From Amycolatopsis marina (GTDB lineage: Bacteria; Actinomycetota; Actinomycetes; Mycobacteriales; Pseudonocardiaceae), in assembly GCF_900111885.1 (NCBI RefSeq), contig NZ_FOKG01000003.1:62001-126000 (forward strand): a stretch of DNA of 64,000 nt. Reading direction: 5' to 3'. Below the pieces are notes generated by a model. That model saw nothing but the letters and a program-made list of their open reading frames with translations. It searched no databases and was not told the origin of the DNA. How positions within the stretch are numbered: position 1 is the first letter of the stretch; every line of letters begins with the position of its first letter. The translations under genes were made by a program, and so were the position numbers. Shown here in pieces: positions 27,716 through 37,889 of the stretch.

Positions 27716-29071
27716 TCAGCCGAGCGGGCGGAAACCCACCCGCTCGGCATCGGCCGGGGTGCGGAACCAGACCTCGGCGACCATCTGCGGGAACTGCGGT
27801 GAGCCGTCGGTGCAGTAGCGCAGGGCGGTGACGCTGGCCTTCACGGTGAAGTCAGGTGCGGGGCGGCCGCCACCGGGAAGTGGCATCGCCGAGCCCGGCC
27901 CGAACGGGCCGGACGGGATCGGCGCCCCACCTTGCTCGGCGCCGTGACTGCCGCGCGCGGGCGGAGGAGCCGGTGCGGCGGGATCGGCGGACGGGCCCGA
28001 GGGAACAGCGGGCTCGAACAACGAGCCACTGTGGGTACTGCCCTGATCCTGGGCGGGCTCCCTGCGGGAAACGGTACGCATAGACGGTTGGATGGGCTTC
28101 GGTGCGTCGAAGCCGCCACGGGGCGACTCGCGTCGCTGCCGCTTGGGCAGGCCCTGCGCGGTCTCGGCCCCGTCCTCGGTCTCGGGTTCCGTCTCCGGCT
28201 CCTCGGGTTCGGCGGCCTGGTGAGCCTGCGTCTGCTCCTCGTCTCGCTCGCCAAAGTCCCGCTCGCCGGTGTCCGGACCCACGTAGACCGGCTCGAACGG
28301 CTGGTGGGACTGCTCTTCGTAGTCTCCCGTCAGCGATTCCGCGCGCGCCTCGGTGTCGTAGGGCTGATCGTCGTAGGCGTCGTAGTCGCGTGCGTCGTCG
28401 TTCTCCGGGAACGTCTGGGGCTGGAACAGACTCACTCCCACGCTCGTCCGTTCCGCCGCCGACTCCTCCGGGAGCGCGACGTCCTGCTGCGCCTGCTCCT
28501 GATAGCCCTGGCTCTCGTCATTCGGGCCGACGGCGTAGTCCCGGTCGTACCCGGTCTCGTCGTATCGGCTCTCGTCGTGGCCGGTGTCGTCGTGGCCGGT
28601 GTCGAACTGGGCCTGCACATGACCATCGTCGTCGGCAGCGGAACCGGCGGGGTCGTAGGCGGGCGCCGGGTCGGCATCCCAGTCGTACTCGGCCAGTTCC
28701 CGTTCGACGGTCTCGTCGCGCCTCGCCTCACCGGCGTGCTCGAGGCTGTCACGTTCGAGCCAGGCGGGAGCGGGACTGACGTACTCGGTCGGCTCCGGGT
28801 CGGGCTCGGGAGCCTGCTCCCGTGCCGATCGCACCTGCTGGATCTGCTGGGTGTGTTCGGCGTCGTCACGCTGCGGCGGGGCCTGCTGCACGCGTGTGGG
28901 CTCGGGGTCGCGCGGAGGCGCCACAGCGGGAGCCGCCTCGGCCGTGAGGAGTCTGCGCTCCAGTTCACGCGCTCGTGCCTGCACCGGTCTGGCGAGCAGT
29001 GCCCATGCGAGCAACGCACCCAGCGCGAACGCAGCCACGCTCCACAGCCAAACCTGCCCGAAAATGGACAT
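27716..29071 (-). CDS. Membrane-anchored acidic protein with C-terminal sunset-like domain
   Basis: The 451-residue protein has one N-terminal membrane helix (about residues 7-27), then some 370 residues of low-complexity, highly acidic and Gln/Pro-rich sequence that is probably disordered. Short imperfect repeats such as DTGHDDTGHDESRYDETGYD sit near residues 155-175. The last 45 residues are compact and conserved-looking (VKASVTALRYC ... AEVWFRTPADAERVGFRP), resembling the small 'sunset' domain found at the C-terminus of actinobacterial surface or polymorphic proteins. The function is unknown. It lies convergent to korB and 5' to 3' ahead of the polyprenyl synthase gene by 68 bp. Confidence 0.7.
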   Translation of the reverse strand: MSIFGQVWLWSVAAFALGALLAWALLARPVQARARELERRLLTAEAAPAVAPPRDPEPTRVQQAPPQRDDAEHTQQIQQVRSAREQAPEPDPEPTEYVSPAPAWLERDSLEHAGEARRDETVERELAEYDWDADPAPAYDPAGSAADDDGHVQAQFDTGHDDTGHDESRYDETGYDRDYAVGPNDESQGYQEQAQQDVALPEESAAERTSVGVSLFQPQTFPENDDARDYDAYDDQPYDTEARAESLTGDYEEQSHQPFEPVYVGPDTGERDFGERDEEQTQAHQAAEPEEPETEPETEDGAETAQGLPKRQRRESPRGGFDAPKPIQPSMRTVSRREPAQDQGSTHSGSLFEPAVPSGPSADPAAPAPPPARGSHGAEQGGAPIPSGPFGPGSAMPLPGGGRPAPDFTVKASVTALRYCTDGSPQFPQMVAEVWFRTPADAERVGFRPLG

Positions 29072-29139
29072 TTCCGCGTTGTCTCCCTTCCTACCCCTCC
29101 GGCGGGCGTCCTACCGTTCCCACCCGTCGCCGGGTGGGC

Positions 29140-30201
29140 TCAACGCGTGCGCGCGACGAGGTAGTCAGCGACCGACTCGCAGGCGTCACGGGCCGGTGAG
29201 GCCGGCAGCGCTGCCAACTCGGTCCTCGCGCGACGAGCGTAGTCGGCGAGAGTGATCTTGGCGCGCTCGAGGCCGCTGGACTCGCGCAGCAGGTCGAGCG
29301 CCTCCTGGACCAGGTCGTCCTCGGTGACGGGACCGGCGAGCAGCTCGACCAACCGAGGATTTGTCGACTTGTCGGCAATCGCGTACAGCATGGGCAGCGT
29401 ACGGACGCCTTCACGCAGATCGGTGCCTTGCGACTTGCCCAGCTCGGTGGAAGGGGAGTCGATGTCGATGACATCGTCGGAGATCTGGAACGCGGCGCCG
29501 ATGATGTCGCCGAACCGGCGCAGCGCATCGACGTACTCGTCCGGGGCGCCGGAGAGCATGCCGCCGAAACGCCCGGCCGTGGCGATCAGCGAGCCGGTCT
29601 TCTGCCCGATGACGCTGAGGTAGTGCTCGACGGGATCGTCGTCGCCGGTGGGACCGACGGTCTCGCGCATCTGCCCGGTGACCAGCTCGCTGAAGGTCTC
29701 GGCGATGATCCGCGCGGCGTCGGTGCCGAGGTCGGCCACCAGCCTTGACGCGTGCGCGAAGAGGAAGTCGCCGGTGAGGATCGCGATCGTGTTGTCCCAG
29801 CGGGCGTTGACGCTTTCCGCGCCCCGCCGCATCGTGGCCTCGTCCATCACGTCGTCGTGGTAGAGCGTGGCGAGGTGCACGAGTTCCACGGAGGCGGCCG
29901 CGGTGACCACGGCGTCCCTGCCGCCGGTGCCGAACTGCGATGCGAGCAGGGTGAACAACGGACGAAAACGCTTGCCCCCCGCGTCGACCAGGTGGCTCGC
30001 GGCGTCGTTTACCGCCTTGACGTCACTGCGGACGACCTCGTGCAGCAACCGCTCGACGTCCTGCAGCCCTTCGGCGAGGTTGCGCAGGAGGTCCTCGTCG
30101 GCGATCTGCAGGCCCACGGCTGCGCGCAACTTCTCCATAGCAGCGGCATCAGGCTGCGCCGAGGCACGCTCTCCCGCTGAGGCGCCATGAGGCACTGACA
30201 C
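29140..30201 (-). CDS. Long-chain trans-polyprenyl diphosphate synthase
   Basis: The 353-residue trans-prenyltransferase has GGKRFRP (75-81), the first Asp-rich motif DDVMD (116-120) and the second DDVID (242-246). Length and context (menA, menB, menD, menE, menG, menJ in the same window) suggest it makes the heptaprenyl to nonaprenyl tail of menaquinone, corresponding to mycobacterial GrcC1. Chain length cannot be told from sequence alone. The GTG at 30201 (VSVPHGAS) follows GGCGGAG and yields the usual family length; the open frame extends far upstream without support. Confidence 0.82.
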   Translation of the reverse strand: MSVPHGASAGERASAQPDAAAMEKLRAAVGLQIADEDLLRNLAEGLQDVERLLHEVVRSDVKAVNDAASHLVDAGGKRFRPLFTLLASQFGTGGRDAVVTAAASVELVHLATLYHDDVMDEATMRRGAESVNARWDNTIAILTGDFLFAHASRLVADLGTDAARIIAETFSELVTGQMRETVGPTGDDDPVEHYLSVIGQKTGSLIATAGRFGGMLSGAPDEYVDALRRFGDIIGAAFQISDDVIDIDSPSTELGKSQGTDLREGVRTLPMLYAIADKSTNPRLVELLAGPVTEDDLVQEALDLLRESSGLERAKITLADYARRARTELAALPASPARDACESVADYLVARTR

Positions 30202-30523
30202 GTCGGCTCCGCCTTTCGGCACTGGGGTCACGGTCCCGCCAAGCCTAATGGCAAGGGCTCCGGTAACGGTGAGCGCGCTGGTCAAAGGCATGCGTGATGC
30301 GCGACACCGAGTCAGCCGAAAAGAGAATCCGCGCGGCGAGCAGCCGGAGGTGCTCGGCGCCGCCCTGAGTGCGTCGTTGCCCAGCATGCCCAACTGACCC
30401 ACTGCGTCGTAGCCGCCACCCACAGCGCCTCCCCATCCCCTGCCCTGGGCAGAGCCGAGCAGCACAACCACGTCAGGAGACTCGGTAGGTGGCCTTGCCG
30501 ACCCGATCGGCTGCGAAGGGGGA
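30202..30523. other. Intergenic region upstream of polyprenyl synthase
   Basis: This 322-bp gap lies between the DUF6204 gene and the polyprenyl synthase, both leftward. It should hold the synthase promoter. Open frames through it look like shadows with no start signal, and I saw no tRNA, strong hairpin or repeat. Confidence 0.5.
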
Positions 30524-30850
30524 TCAGCCGCGACGGATCTTGATGTCGTCCATGTTCGTCGCGCTCGAACCCAGACCGCGGTACGGCCAGCCGGCGTTGT
30601 CGAGCACCTCGGCGGCTTTGAGTTCGCCCTCGACGCGGGCGTCCTCCTCGGCCCGTTCCCCCGACGCTGTGACGGTGCAGCGGAACGTGAAGCCGTTCAG
30701 CGACCTTTCGTAGGTCAGGGTGCCGTCTTCGGTGAAGGCCGCGCGCAACAAGTCGTGGTCGTCGGCGGCGGCCACCAGCTCGGCGCGGGTCTCCTGGTCC
30801 GGGGCGTCGAACCTGCCCCGAACCAGGACCCTGAATTCGCTCGCGGTCAT
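30524..30850 (-). CDS. DUF6204 family protein
   Basis: This 108-residue protein matches the actinobacterial DUF6204 pattern: MTASEFRVLVRGRFD at the start, DDHDLLRAAFTEDGTLTYERSL in the middle and an acidic-basic C-terminal half. No catalytic residues are evident and the function is unknown. It follows nuoN by 60 bp on the same strand and could be read from the nuo transcript. The ATG at 30850 is preferred over one 13 codons upstream. Confidence 0.7.
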   Translation of the reverse strand: MTASEFRVLVRGRFDAPDQETRAELVAAADDHDLLRAAFTEDGTLTYERSLNGFTFRCTVTASGERAEEDARVEGELKAAEVLDNAGWPYRGLGSSATNMDDIKIRRG

Positions 30851-30910
30851 GACCGGAAAACGTACCGACCGGCTACCGCCCATGTACACGGCTTTTCCGA
30901 GCGGTCCCCG

Positions 30911-32479
30911 TCAGAAGGCGAAGCCGCCCGCTCCCGCCCAGTCGAGGGCGAAGGCTGGCGCGATGCCCAGCAGCAGGGTGACCAGCACGCCAAGGGTGAT
31001 CGCCGCTGTGGTGAAGGCGCCGGGCACGCTCACCGTCGGCCCGTCGGGGGCTGGTTCGGAGAAGTACATCAGCACGACCACCCGGAGGTAGAAGAACGCC
31101 GCGACCGCACTGAACACCAGCGCGATCACCACGAGTGGGGCCATGCCGTCGGAGAGCGCTGCGGAGAACACCACGAACTTGCCGATGAAACCACTGGTCA
31201 ACGGGATGCCGGCGAGCGCGAGCATGAGGAACGTGAACACGCCCGCCACCAGCGGCGACCTTTTCGCCAGCCCCGCCCAGGCCGAGAGATGCGTCGCCTC
31301 ACCGGTCGAGTCGCGCACCAGGCTCAGCACACCGAACGCGGCGATCGTGGTGAAACCGTAGGCCAGCAGGTAGAACAGCGTGCCCGAGAGCCCGTCCTCG
31401 GTCATCGCGATCGCACCGATCAGCAGGAAGCCCGCGTGTGCGATCGAGGAGTAGGCGATCATCCGCTTGATGTCGGTCTGCGTCAGGCCGATGATCGCGC
31501 CGATCGCCATCGACACGATCGCGACGCCCCACAGCACGCCGCGCCACTCCCAGCTGGTCGACTCGAACGCGACGGTGAACACGCGCAGAATCCCGCCGAA
31601 GGCCGCGACCTTCGTGCAGGCGGCCATGAACGCCGTGATCGGTGTCGGCGCGCCCTGGTATACGTCCGGTGTCCACGTGTGGAACGGGCCGACGGAACCC
31701 TTGAACAGCAGGCCGACCACGAGCAGTCCGAGCCCGGCGAAGAGCAGGGTGTCGGACCGGTCCGTGCCCGCGGTGGCATTGGCGATCTCGGACAGCCGGA
31801 CCGAGCCCGCGTAGCCGTACAGCAGCGCCAGTCCGTACAGGAAGAACGCGCTGGCGAACGCGCCGAGCAGGAAGTACTTGACCGCTGCCTCCTGCGACAG
31901 CAGCCTGCGCCGCCGCGCGAGGCCGCACATCAGGTACAGCGGCAGGCTCAGGACCTCGAGCGCGATGAACATCGTCAGCAGGTCGTTCGCCGCGGTGAAG
32001 GTCATCATGCCGCCGAGCGCGAACAGCGTCAGCGGGAAGACCTCGGTCTGCATCCCCGTGGAACCGACCTGCGCCCGGTCCTGCACGGTGCCCGGCCGGA
32101 TCCCCGCCTGCGCGACGAACGCACCGCCCGGCTCGACGGACCGGTCCGCGATCAGCAGGATCGCACCGAGGGCCAGCGCCAGCAGGGTGCCCCAGAGGAA
32201 CAAGGCGGGTGTGTCCACCGCCAACGTTCCGCTGAATGTGGTCAGGCCCTGCTCCGGCGCGTCCATGACATACGCGCCCAGCGCGACCCCGGCGCCTGCC
32301 AGTGTGAGCAGGCACAACGTGACCTGCGCGGGCCAGCGCTGGTGCTTGGGCAGGAAAGCCTCGAACAGCACGCTCAGACAGGCCGCGCCGAGAACCAGCA
32401 CGATCGGCAGCACGGCCGCCCAGGCGATGGCCGGAGACTCCAGTGGCTGCGCCTGCTGGGCAAGAAGAACGTCGAGCAT
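30911..32479 (-). CDS. nuoN: NADH-quinone oxidoreductase subunit N
   Basis: The 522-residue antiporter-like membrane subunit has about fourteen hydrophobic helices and the central KMTADIKRM-type segment here read as LTQTDIKRMIAYSSIAHAGF. It is one of three proton-translocating subunits of complex I. It is the last gene of the fourteen-gene nuo operon, 3 bp after nuoM. Confidence 0.93.
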   Translation of the reverse strand: MLDVLLAQQAQPLESPAIAWAAVLPIVLVLGAACLSVLFEAFLPKHQRWPAQVTLCLLTLAGAGVALGAYVMDAPEQGLTTFSGTLAVDTPALFLWGTLLALALGAILLIADRSVEPGGAFVAQAGIRPGTVQDRAQVGSTGMQTEVFPLTLFALGGMMTFTAANDLLTMFIALEVLSLPLYLMCGLARRRRLLSQEAAVKYFLLGAFASAFFLYGLALLYGYAGSVRLSEIANATAGTDRSDTLLFAGLGLLVVGLLFKGSVGPFHTWTPDVYQGAPTPITAFMAACTKVAAFGGILRVFTVAFESTSWEWRGVLWGVAIVSMAIGAIIGLTQTDIKRMIAYSSIAHAGFLLIGAIAMTEDGLSGTLFYLLAYGFTTIAAFGVLSLVRDSTGEATHLSAWAGLAKRSPLVAGVFTFLMLALAGIPLTSGFIGKFVVFSAALSDGMAPLVVIALVFSAVAAFFYLRVVVLMYFSEPAPDGPTVSVPGAFTTAAITLGVLVTLLLGIAPAFALDWAGAGGFAF

Positions 32480-32482
32480 TGA

Positions 32483-34054
32483 TCAGTTGCCTTCCTGCGT
32501 AGCCGTGTTTTCGGCGACCACAGCATCCATAGTGGCCTGCACAGATGGCGCCACGGTGTCCAGCACGGGTTTCGGGTAGAAGCCGAGACCGATGATCAGC
32601 ACGACCATCGGCGCCAGCATCGCGATCTCGCGCCCGGACAGGTCCTTCATCGCCTTCTTCGCGCCCGCTTCGGGGGCCATCGTCGTACCGGGGCCGCCCC
32701 CCGCGCCGATCATCGCGTCCCCGCGAACCGGCCCGGTCATGATCCGCTGGTACAGCCAGAGCACGTACACCGCCGCGAGCACCATGCCGATCGTCGCGAT
32801 GATCGCGAACACCGGCCTGGTCTCGAACGAGCCCAGCAGCACAAGGAACTCACTGATGAACGAGTTCGTGCCCGGCAGGGACAGTGTGGACAGTCCGGCG
32901 ATCAGCAGCATCCCGCCGAGCAACGGCGTCACCTTCGACATCCCGCCATAGTCGGAGATGCGGGTGGAGCCGCCCCGCGCGATCACCATGCCGATCACCA
33001 GAATCAGCATGCCTGTCGCGAGGCTGTGGTTGAGCATGTACGACACCGAGCCGACCATCGCCTGCGAGGTGAACGCGAAGATGCCCAGCGCGATGAATCC
33101 GAAGTGGGCGATCGAGACGTAGGCGATGAACCGCTTGAGGTCCTGCTGACCGGCGGCGAGGATCGATCCGTAGATCACCCCGGCGACGGCGAGCACCAGC
33201 ACCAACGGCGCCAGTTCGACGCTGGCGGCCGGGAACATCGGCAGGCAGTACCGCAGGAAACCGAACGTGCCGACCTTGTCCAGCACGCCGACCAGGAGCA
33301 CGGCGACACCTGTCGGCGCCTGGCCGGCCGCGTCCGGCAGCCAGGTGTGCAACGGCACCAGCGGCGCCTTGATCGCGAATGCCAGGAAGAAGCCCAGGAA
33401 CAGCCAGATCTGCGTGCTCAGCGGTGCCTCGCTGACGACCGTCACCAGGGTGGCCCAGTCGAAGGTGCCCTGCCCCAGTTCGTCACTGGCCAGTGAGTAG
33501 GCGCCGATCGCCGACGCCAGCATGATCAGTCCACCGAGGAACGAGTAGAGGAAGAACTTCACCGCCGCGTACTGCCGGTTCGGTCCGCCGTAGCCGCCGA
33601 TGAGGAAGTACATCGGAATCAGCATGATCTCGAACAGCACGTAGAACAGGAAGACGTCGGTGGCGGCGAAGACACCGATGGTCAGCGCCTCCTGCACCAG
33701 GATCAGCGAGAGGTAGCCCCCCGCGCTGCGGCCCGCTGGCAGCTTGTCGGTCGTGCCGAGCGCGCCGATCACGATCGGCACCAGCAGCGCGATGACAGCG
33801 ATCATCACCAGCGCGATGCCGTCCATGCCGAACGAGATGTGGATCCCGAAGGCCGGAATCCAGTCCATCGAACTCGCCTGCTGGATCCGCTCGCCACCGG
33901 GGTCGTAGGAGAGCCACAGCGGAATGATCAGCAGCAGTTCCGCCACCGACACCCCGAGTGCGACGAGCGTCGCCAGCTTGTCGTTGCCACGCAAGGCGGT
34001 CAGCGCCAGCGCGCCGGCCAGCGGCAGCAGAATCAGTGCGAGCAACAGTGTCAT
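32483..34054 (-). CDS. nuoM: NADH-quinone oxidoreductase subunit M
   Basis: The 523-residue antiporter-like subunit contains [15 protein letters not shown] and [21 protein letters not shown], both conserved among NuoL/M/N; the Lys in the former and His in the latter belong to the proton path. About fourteen membrane helices are visible. Its start overlaps the nuoL stop codon (ATGA). Confidence 0.94.
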   Translation of the reverse strand: MTLLLALILLPLAGALALTALRGNDKLATLVALGVSVAELLLIIPLWLSYDPGGERIQQASSMDWIPAFGIHISFGMDGIALVMIAVIALLVPIVIGALGTTDKLPAGRSAGGYLSLILVQEALTIGVFAATDVFLFYVLFEIMLIPMYFLIGGYGGPNRQYAAVKFFLYSFLGGLIMLASAIGAYSLASDELGQGTFDWATLVTVVSEAPLSTQIWLFLGFFLAFAIKAPLVPLHTWLPDAAGQAPTGVAVLLVGVLDKVGTFGFLRYCLPMFPAASVELAPLVLVLAVAGVIYGSILAAGQQDLKRFIAYVSIAHFGFIALGIFAFTSQAMVGSVSYMLNHSLATGMLILVIGMVIARGGSTRISDYGGMSKVTPLLGGMLLIAGLSTLSLPGTNSFISEFLVLLGSFETRPVFAIIATIGMVLAAVYVLWLYQRIMTGPVRGDAMIGAGGGPGTTMAPEAGAKKAMKDLSGREIAMLAPMVVLIIGLGFYPKPVLDTVAPSVQATMDAVVAENTATQEGN

Positions 34055-35949
34055 GCGAACCTCACCATGAGCAGCGCGACCACGAGCAGGAAGGACCCGC
34101 CCAGCATGGACAGCGCGTAGGAGCGGACGAAGCCGGTCTGCATCCGGCGCAGCCTGCCGGACGTGCCGCCGAGCAGCGCGGCCATCCCGTTCACGGCTCC
34201 GTCGACGCCACGGTTGTCGAGGTATACCGAGAACCGGGTGATCCAGACACCCGGCCTGGCGACCAGATTCTCGTTGACCGCGTTGCCGTACAGATCGTTG
34301 CGGGCGGCCTTGACCACGGCCGAGACCTCACGCGGCCGTTCCACCGAGGTGTCGCGCCTGCCGAACAGCAGCCAGGCGATGAGGGCACCGAGCGCGGACA
34401 GCCCCACCGTCAGGATCGGGACCAGTGCGTGCGGCAGCACGCCGTGCTCGGACTCCTGCAGCGCGCCGACCGAAGGAGCCAGCCACTCGATGAGCATGTC
34501 GCCCTGGGTGAACAGGAAACCCGCCGCGACCGAACCGATCGCGAGCACGATCATCGGCCCGGTCATCACCGGTGGCGACTCGTGCGGATGGAACTCGCGG
34601 CCGTCGGTGGACCGGATCTCCTTCCACCGCTGCTTTCCGAAGAAGGTGAGCAGCACAAGGCGCGTCATGTAGAAGCCGGTGATCCCGGCGCCCAGCAGCG
34701 CGGCGCCACCGAACACCCAGCCCCGCCAGCCCTCCTGGCCGAACGCGGCCTCGATGATCGCGTCCTTGGAGTAGAAGCCGGACAGGAACGGGAAACCGAT
34801 GATCGCCAGGTAACCGAGGCCGAAGGTGGCGAAGGTGATCGGCATCTTCTTGTAGAGACCGCCGAACTTGCGCATGTCGACCTCGTCGTTCATGCCGTGC
34901 ATGACCGAGCCTGCACCGAGGAAGAGCCCCGCCTTGAAGAAGCCGTGTGTGAGCAGGTGGGTGATGGCCAGCGCGTAGCCGAACGGGCCGAGCCCAACGG
35001 CCAGCATCATGTACCCGATCTGACTCACGGTGGAGTAGGCGAGCACCTTCTTGATGTCGTCATAGGCGCAGCCGATGATCGCGCCGAGCAGCAGCGTGAA
35101 CGCGCCGACAATGGTGACCACCAACTGACCGGTGGGCGTCAGGTTGTAGATCGGGGCCGCGCGGGCGATCAGGTAGACACCCGCGGTGACCATCGTTGCC
35201 GCGTGGATCAGCGCGGAGACCGGTGTCGGGCCCTCCATCGCGTCCGGCAGCCAGGCCTGCAGCGGGAACTGACCGGACTTACCGCAGGCGCCGAGCAGGA
35301 GCAGTAGGGCGATCGCGGTGATGACGGCAGGCGACTGGTCGCCGATCCCGGCGAAGACCTCGGCGTAGCCGGTACTGCCGATGTGCTTCCACATCAGGAA
35401 GATCGCGATGGCCAGGCCGACGTCTCCGACGCGGTTCATCAGGAAGGCCTTCTTCGCGGCGGTCGCCGCGGAAGGCCGGTCCTGGTACCAGCCGATCAGC
35501 AGGTAGGACGCGAGGCCGACACCCTCCCAGCCGAGGTACAGCGTCACGAAGCTGTTGCCCAACACCAGAACCAGCATCGAGGCGACGAACAGGTTCAGGT
35601 AGCCGAAGAACCGCCTGCGCCCCTCGTCGTCGGACATGTAGCCGATCGAGTAGATGTGGATCAGCGAGCCGACACCGGTGATCAGCAGCACGAACGTCAT
35701 CGAGAGTGGATCGACCCGGAGTCCGAAGTCGACCTGCAGCGCTTCGACGGGAATCCACGAGTACAGCGTTGTGTCGGTCGCCTGGTCGAAGCTGCTGGCG
35801 AAGAACATGGCCAGTGCGTACACAAAGGACGCGATGACGGTGGCACAGCCGAGCAGGTGTCCCCAAGCATTGGTGCGCCTCCCACCGACCAGCAGGATGA
35901 GCGCACCGAGCGCGGGAAACGCGACCAGCAGCCACGAGGAGGTGATCAC
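34051..35949 (-). CDS. nuoL: NADH-quinone oxidoreductase subunit L
   Basis: The 632-residue protein is the most distal antiporter-like subunit of complex I. It has [25 protein letters not shown] and [16 protein letters not shown], and a long C-terminal region consistent with the lateral helix that braces the membrane arm. nuoK is 13 bp upstream. Confidence 0.95.
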   Translation of the reverse strand: MITSSWLLVAFPALGALILLVGGRRTNAWGHLLGCATVIASFVYALAMFFASSFDQATDTTLYSWIPVEALQVDFGLRVDPLSMTFVLLITGVGSLIHIYSIGYMSDDEGRRRFFGYLNLFVASMLVLVLGNSFVTLYLGWEGVGLASYLLIGWYQDRPSAATAAKKAFLMNRVGDVGLAIAIFLMWKHIGSTGYAEVFAGIGDQSPAVITAIALLLLLGACGKSGQFPLQAWLPDAMEGPTPVSALIHAATMVTAGVYLIARAAPIYNLTPTGQLVVTIVGAFTLLLGAIIGCAYDDIKKVLAYSTVSQIGYMMLAVGLGPFGYALAITHLLTHGFFKAGLFLGAGSVMHGMNDEVDMRKFGGLYKKMPITFATFGLGYLAIIGFPFLSGFYSKDAIIEAAFGQEGWRGWVFGGAALLGAGITGFYMTRLVLLTFFGKQRWKEIRSTDGREFHPHESPPVMTGPMIVLAIGSVAAGFLFTQGDMLIEWLAPSVGALQESEHGVLPHALVPILTVGLSALGALIAWLLFGRRDTSVERPREVSAVVKAARNDLYGNAVNENLVARPGVWITRFSVYLDNRGVDGAVNGMAALLGGTSGRLRRMQTGFVRSYALSMLGGSFLLVVALLMVRFA

Positions 35950-35962
35950 TTACTCGGCTCCC

Positions 35963-36262
35963 TCAGTACTTCAGCAGGTTGGTGTCGTCGATCGAAGCGG
36001 ACCGGCGAGTGCGGAAGATCGACATGATGATCGCCAGTCCGACGACGACCTCGGCGGCGGCGACGACCATCACGAAGAACGCCATCACCTGACCGTGGAT
36101 CGAACCGTTGATCCGCGCGAAGGTGACCAGCGAGAGATTCACGGCGTTGAGCATGAGCTCGATACACATGAAAACGACGATCGCGTTGCGCCGCACCAGC
36201 ACGCCGACCGCACCGATGGCGAACAGCAGCGCCGACAGCAGCAGGTAGTACGTCGGGGTCAC
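35963..36262 (-). CDS. nuoK: NADH-quinone oxidoreductase subunit K
   Basis: The 99-residue subunit has three membrane helices and the conserved Glu in helix 2 ([14 protein letters not shown]), needed for proton transfer; a second Glu lies in helix 3 ([12 protein letters not shown]). Length is normal. The start overlaps the nuoJ stop. Confidence 0.95.
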   Translation of the reverse strand: MTPTYYLLLSALLFAIGAVGVLVRRNAIVVFMCIELMLNAVNLSLVTFARINGSIHGQVMAFFVMVVAAAEVVVGLAIIMSIFRTRRSASIDDTNLLKY

Positions 36263-37152
36263 TTCTGCCCCTCCTCGGCTTGAGTGACGGCGGAGTCGTC
36301 TTCGGCGGCGACGAGCGAATGCGCGTCCGGCCCGGCTTCGGCTTCCGCGGCCGCAGCCGCGAGTCGACGCTGCTCGACGTCGTACTGCGCCGTGGGAGTG
36401 GACTCGATCAGGGCGGAGAGTGACTCCGGCGCGATGGACCCGTCCGGGAGCAACGCGGGAGTCGCCACCGAGGTCGAGGTGGCGAACACGCCAGGTCCTG
36501 GCAGCGGCGAAGGCCGCTCGTACTCACCACGGAACCGGGCTTCCACCAGTTCCCGCTGGGACCGCTTGCCACCCTTGCCGTGCCGGTCGGTGTAGGCCAG
36601 CACCATCGCACCCATGGCTGCGGTGATCAGCAGGGCCGAGGTGAGTTCGAACGGGAACAGGTAGTCGGTGAAGATCAACCTGCCGAGCCCGCTCGCGCCA
36701 CCACCGTCCGGGTTGGCCGGGTCCAGCAGCGGCGCCGCGGTCACCTCGGCCATCGAGCGGGTCAGCGCGGCCGCGAACAGTCCGGCCATCCCGATGCCGA
36801 GCAGCGCGGCGACCAACCGCTGTCCACGCAGGACCTCGACGACGGAGTCCGAGCTGTCCCTGCCGACCAGCATCAGCACGAAGAGGAACAACATCATCAC
36901 GGCGCCGGTGTAGACGATGATCTGCGTGAACCCGAGGAATGGCGCCTGCTGCACCATGTACAGCGCGCCGAGGGTCAGCATCGTCAGCGCCAGCCAGAGC
37001 ACCGAGTGCACCGCGTTGCGCGCGAAGATCATGCCGAGCGCCCCGGCGAGCGCGATCGGGGCGAGCACCCAGAACGCGATCGCCTCACCGGTCGTCACCG
37101 TGTTCTCGGCGGAACCCTGGGCGAGCACCAGGGCCGAAGAAAGCGCGATCAT
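36259..37152 (-). CDS. nuoJ: NADH-quinone oxidoreductase subunit J
   Basis: Five membrane helices fill the first 180 residues, including [19 protein letters not shown] near the conserved Tyr. The 297-residue length exceeds the usual 160-200 because of a soluble, Ala/Glu-rich C-terminal tail of about 110 residues. Such extensions are common in actinobacteria and have no known role. The start overlaps the nuoI stop. Confidence 0.94.
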   Translation of the reverse strand: MIALSSALVLAQGSAENTVTTGEAIAFWVLAPIALAGALGMIFARNAVHSVLWLALTMLTLGALYMVQQAPFLGFTQIIVYTGAVMMLFLFVLMLVGRDSSDSVVEVLRGQRLVAALLGIGMAGLFAAALTRSMAEVTAAPLLDPANPDGGGASGLGRLIFTDYLFPFELTSALLITAAMGAMVLAYTDRHGKGGKRSQRELVEARFRGEYERPSPLPGPGVFATSTSVATPALLPDGSIAPESLSALIESTPTAQYDVEQRRLAAAAAEAEAGPDAHSLVAAEDDSAVTQAEEGQK

Positions 37153-37715
37153 TGCATGGCCTTCTCGTCGGAGGTCTCGACCGTCTCGCCCTCGGGGACG
37201 CCCCGGTCGACGGCCAGCTCGGGGCCGTTGACGTAGTAGTCCTGCTCGTTGTCACCGAGCCGCATCGGGTGCGGCGGCTGCTCCATCCCGGACAACAACG
37301 GGGCGAGCAGGTCTTCCTTGGTGTAGATCAGCTTCTGCCGGTCGTCGTCCGCCAGCTCATAGAAGTTGATCATCGTGAGGGACCTGGTCGGGCAGGCCTC
37401 CACGCACAGTCCGCAACCGATACAGCGCAGATAGTTGATCTGGTAGTCGGCACCGTAGCGCTCACCCGGGGAGTAACGGGCCTCCTCGGTGTTGTCACCG
37501 CCCTCGACGAAGATCGCGTCGGCCGGACAGGCCCACGCGCAGAGCTCACAGCCAACGCACTTCTCCAGCCCGTCCGGATGCCGGTTGAGCTGGTGCCTGC
37601 CGTGGTAGCGCGGCGCGGCGGGCGCACCGATCTCCGGATACTCCTCGGTGGCCACCTTCTTGAACATGTTCGCGAAGGTGACGCCGAAGCCCTTGACGGG
37701 GTCAAACATTCCCAT
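37149..37715 (-). CDS. nuoI: NADH-quinone oxidoreductase subunit I
   Basis: The 188-residue ferredoxin-like subunit carries two [4Fe-4S] motifs, [12 protein letters not shown] (Cys53, 56, 59, 63) and [12 protein letters not shown] (Cys98, 101, 104, 108), clusters N6a and N6b of the electron path. The ATG at 37715 follows GAGGAGGCTCGCG, an excellent Shine-Dalgarno, and an upstream in-frame extension is rejected. It is separated from nuoH by an unusual 174-bp gap. Confidence 0.95.
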   Translation of the reverse strand: MGMFDPVKGFGVTFANMFKKVATEEYPEIGAPAAPRYHGRHQLNRHPDGLEKCVGCELCAWACPADAIFVEGGDNTEEARYSPGERYGADYQINYLRCIGCGLCVEACPTRSLTMINFYELADDDRQKLIYTKEDLLAPLLSGMEQPPHPMRLGDNEQDYYVNGPELAVDRGVPEGETVETSDEKAMQ

Positions 37716-37751
37716 CGCGAGCCTCCTCTCTGTCCGACGTTCGAGCGCGAC

Positions 37752-37796
37752 TGGAAAGCCGTAGACGGACCTCTGGCCCGCCTCCGCCTTTCCAGG
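37752..37796. repeat. Inverted repeat in the nuoH-nuoI gap
   Basis: CTGGAAAG (37752-37759) and CTTTCCAG (37789-37796) can form an 8-bp stem with a 29-nt loop in the only large gap (174 bp) inside the nuo operon. It may be an RNA processing or attenuation structure, or mark an internal promoter region for nuoI-N. Confidence 0.4.
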
Positions 37797-37889
37797 CCCT
37801 CCGGGCAAGCACGCTCGTTCGGGTATAGGTGAGCAGAGCGCACACGTCAGGCACCGGCAACCACCTCTCTGTCGGCAGCCAGGCGGGAA

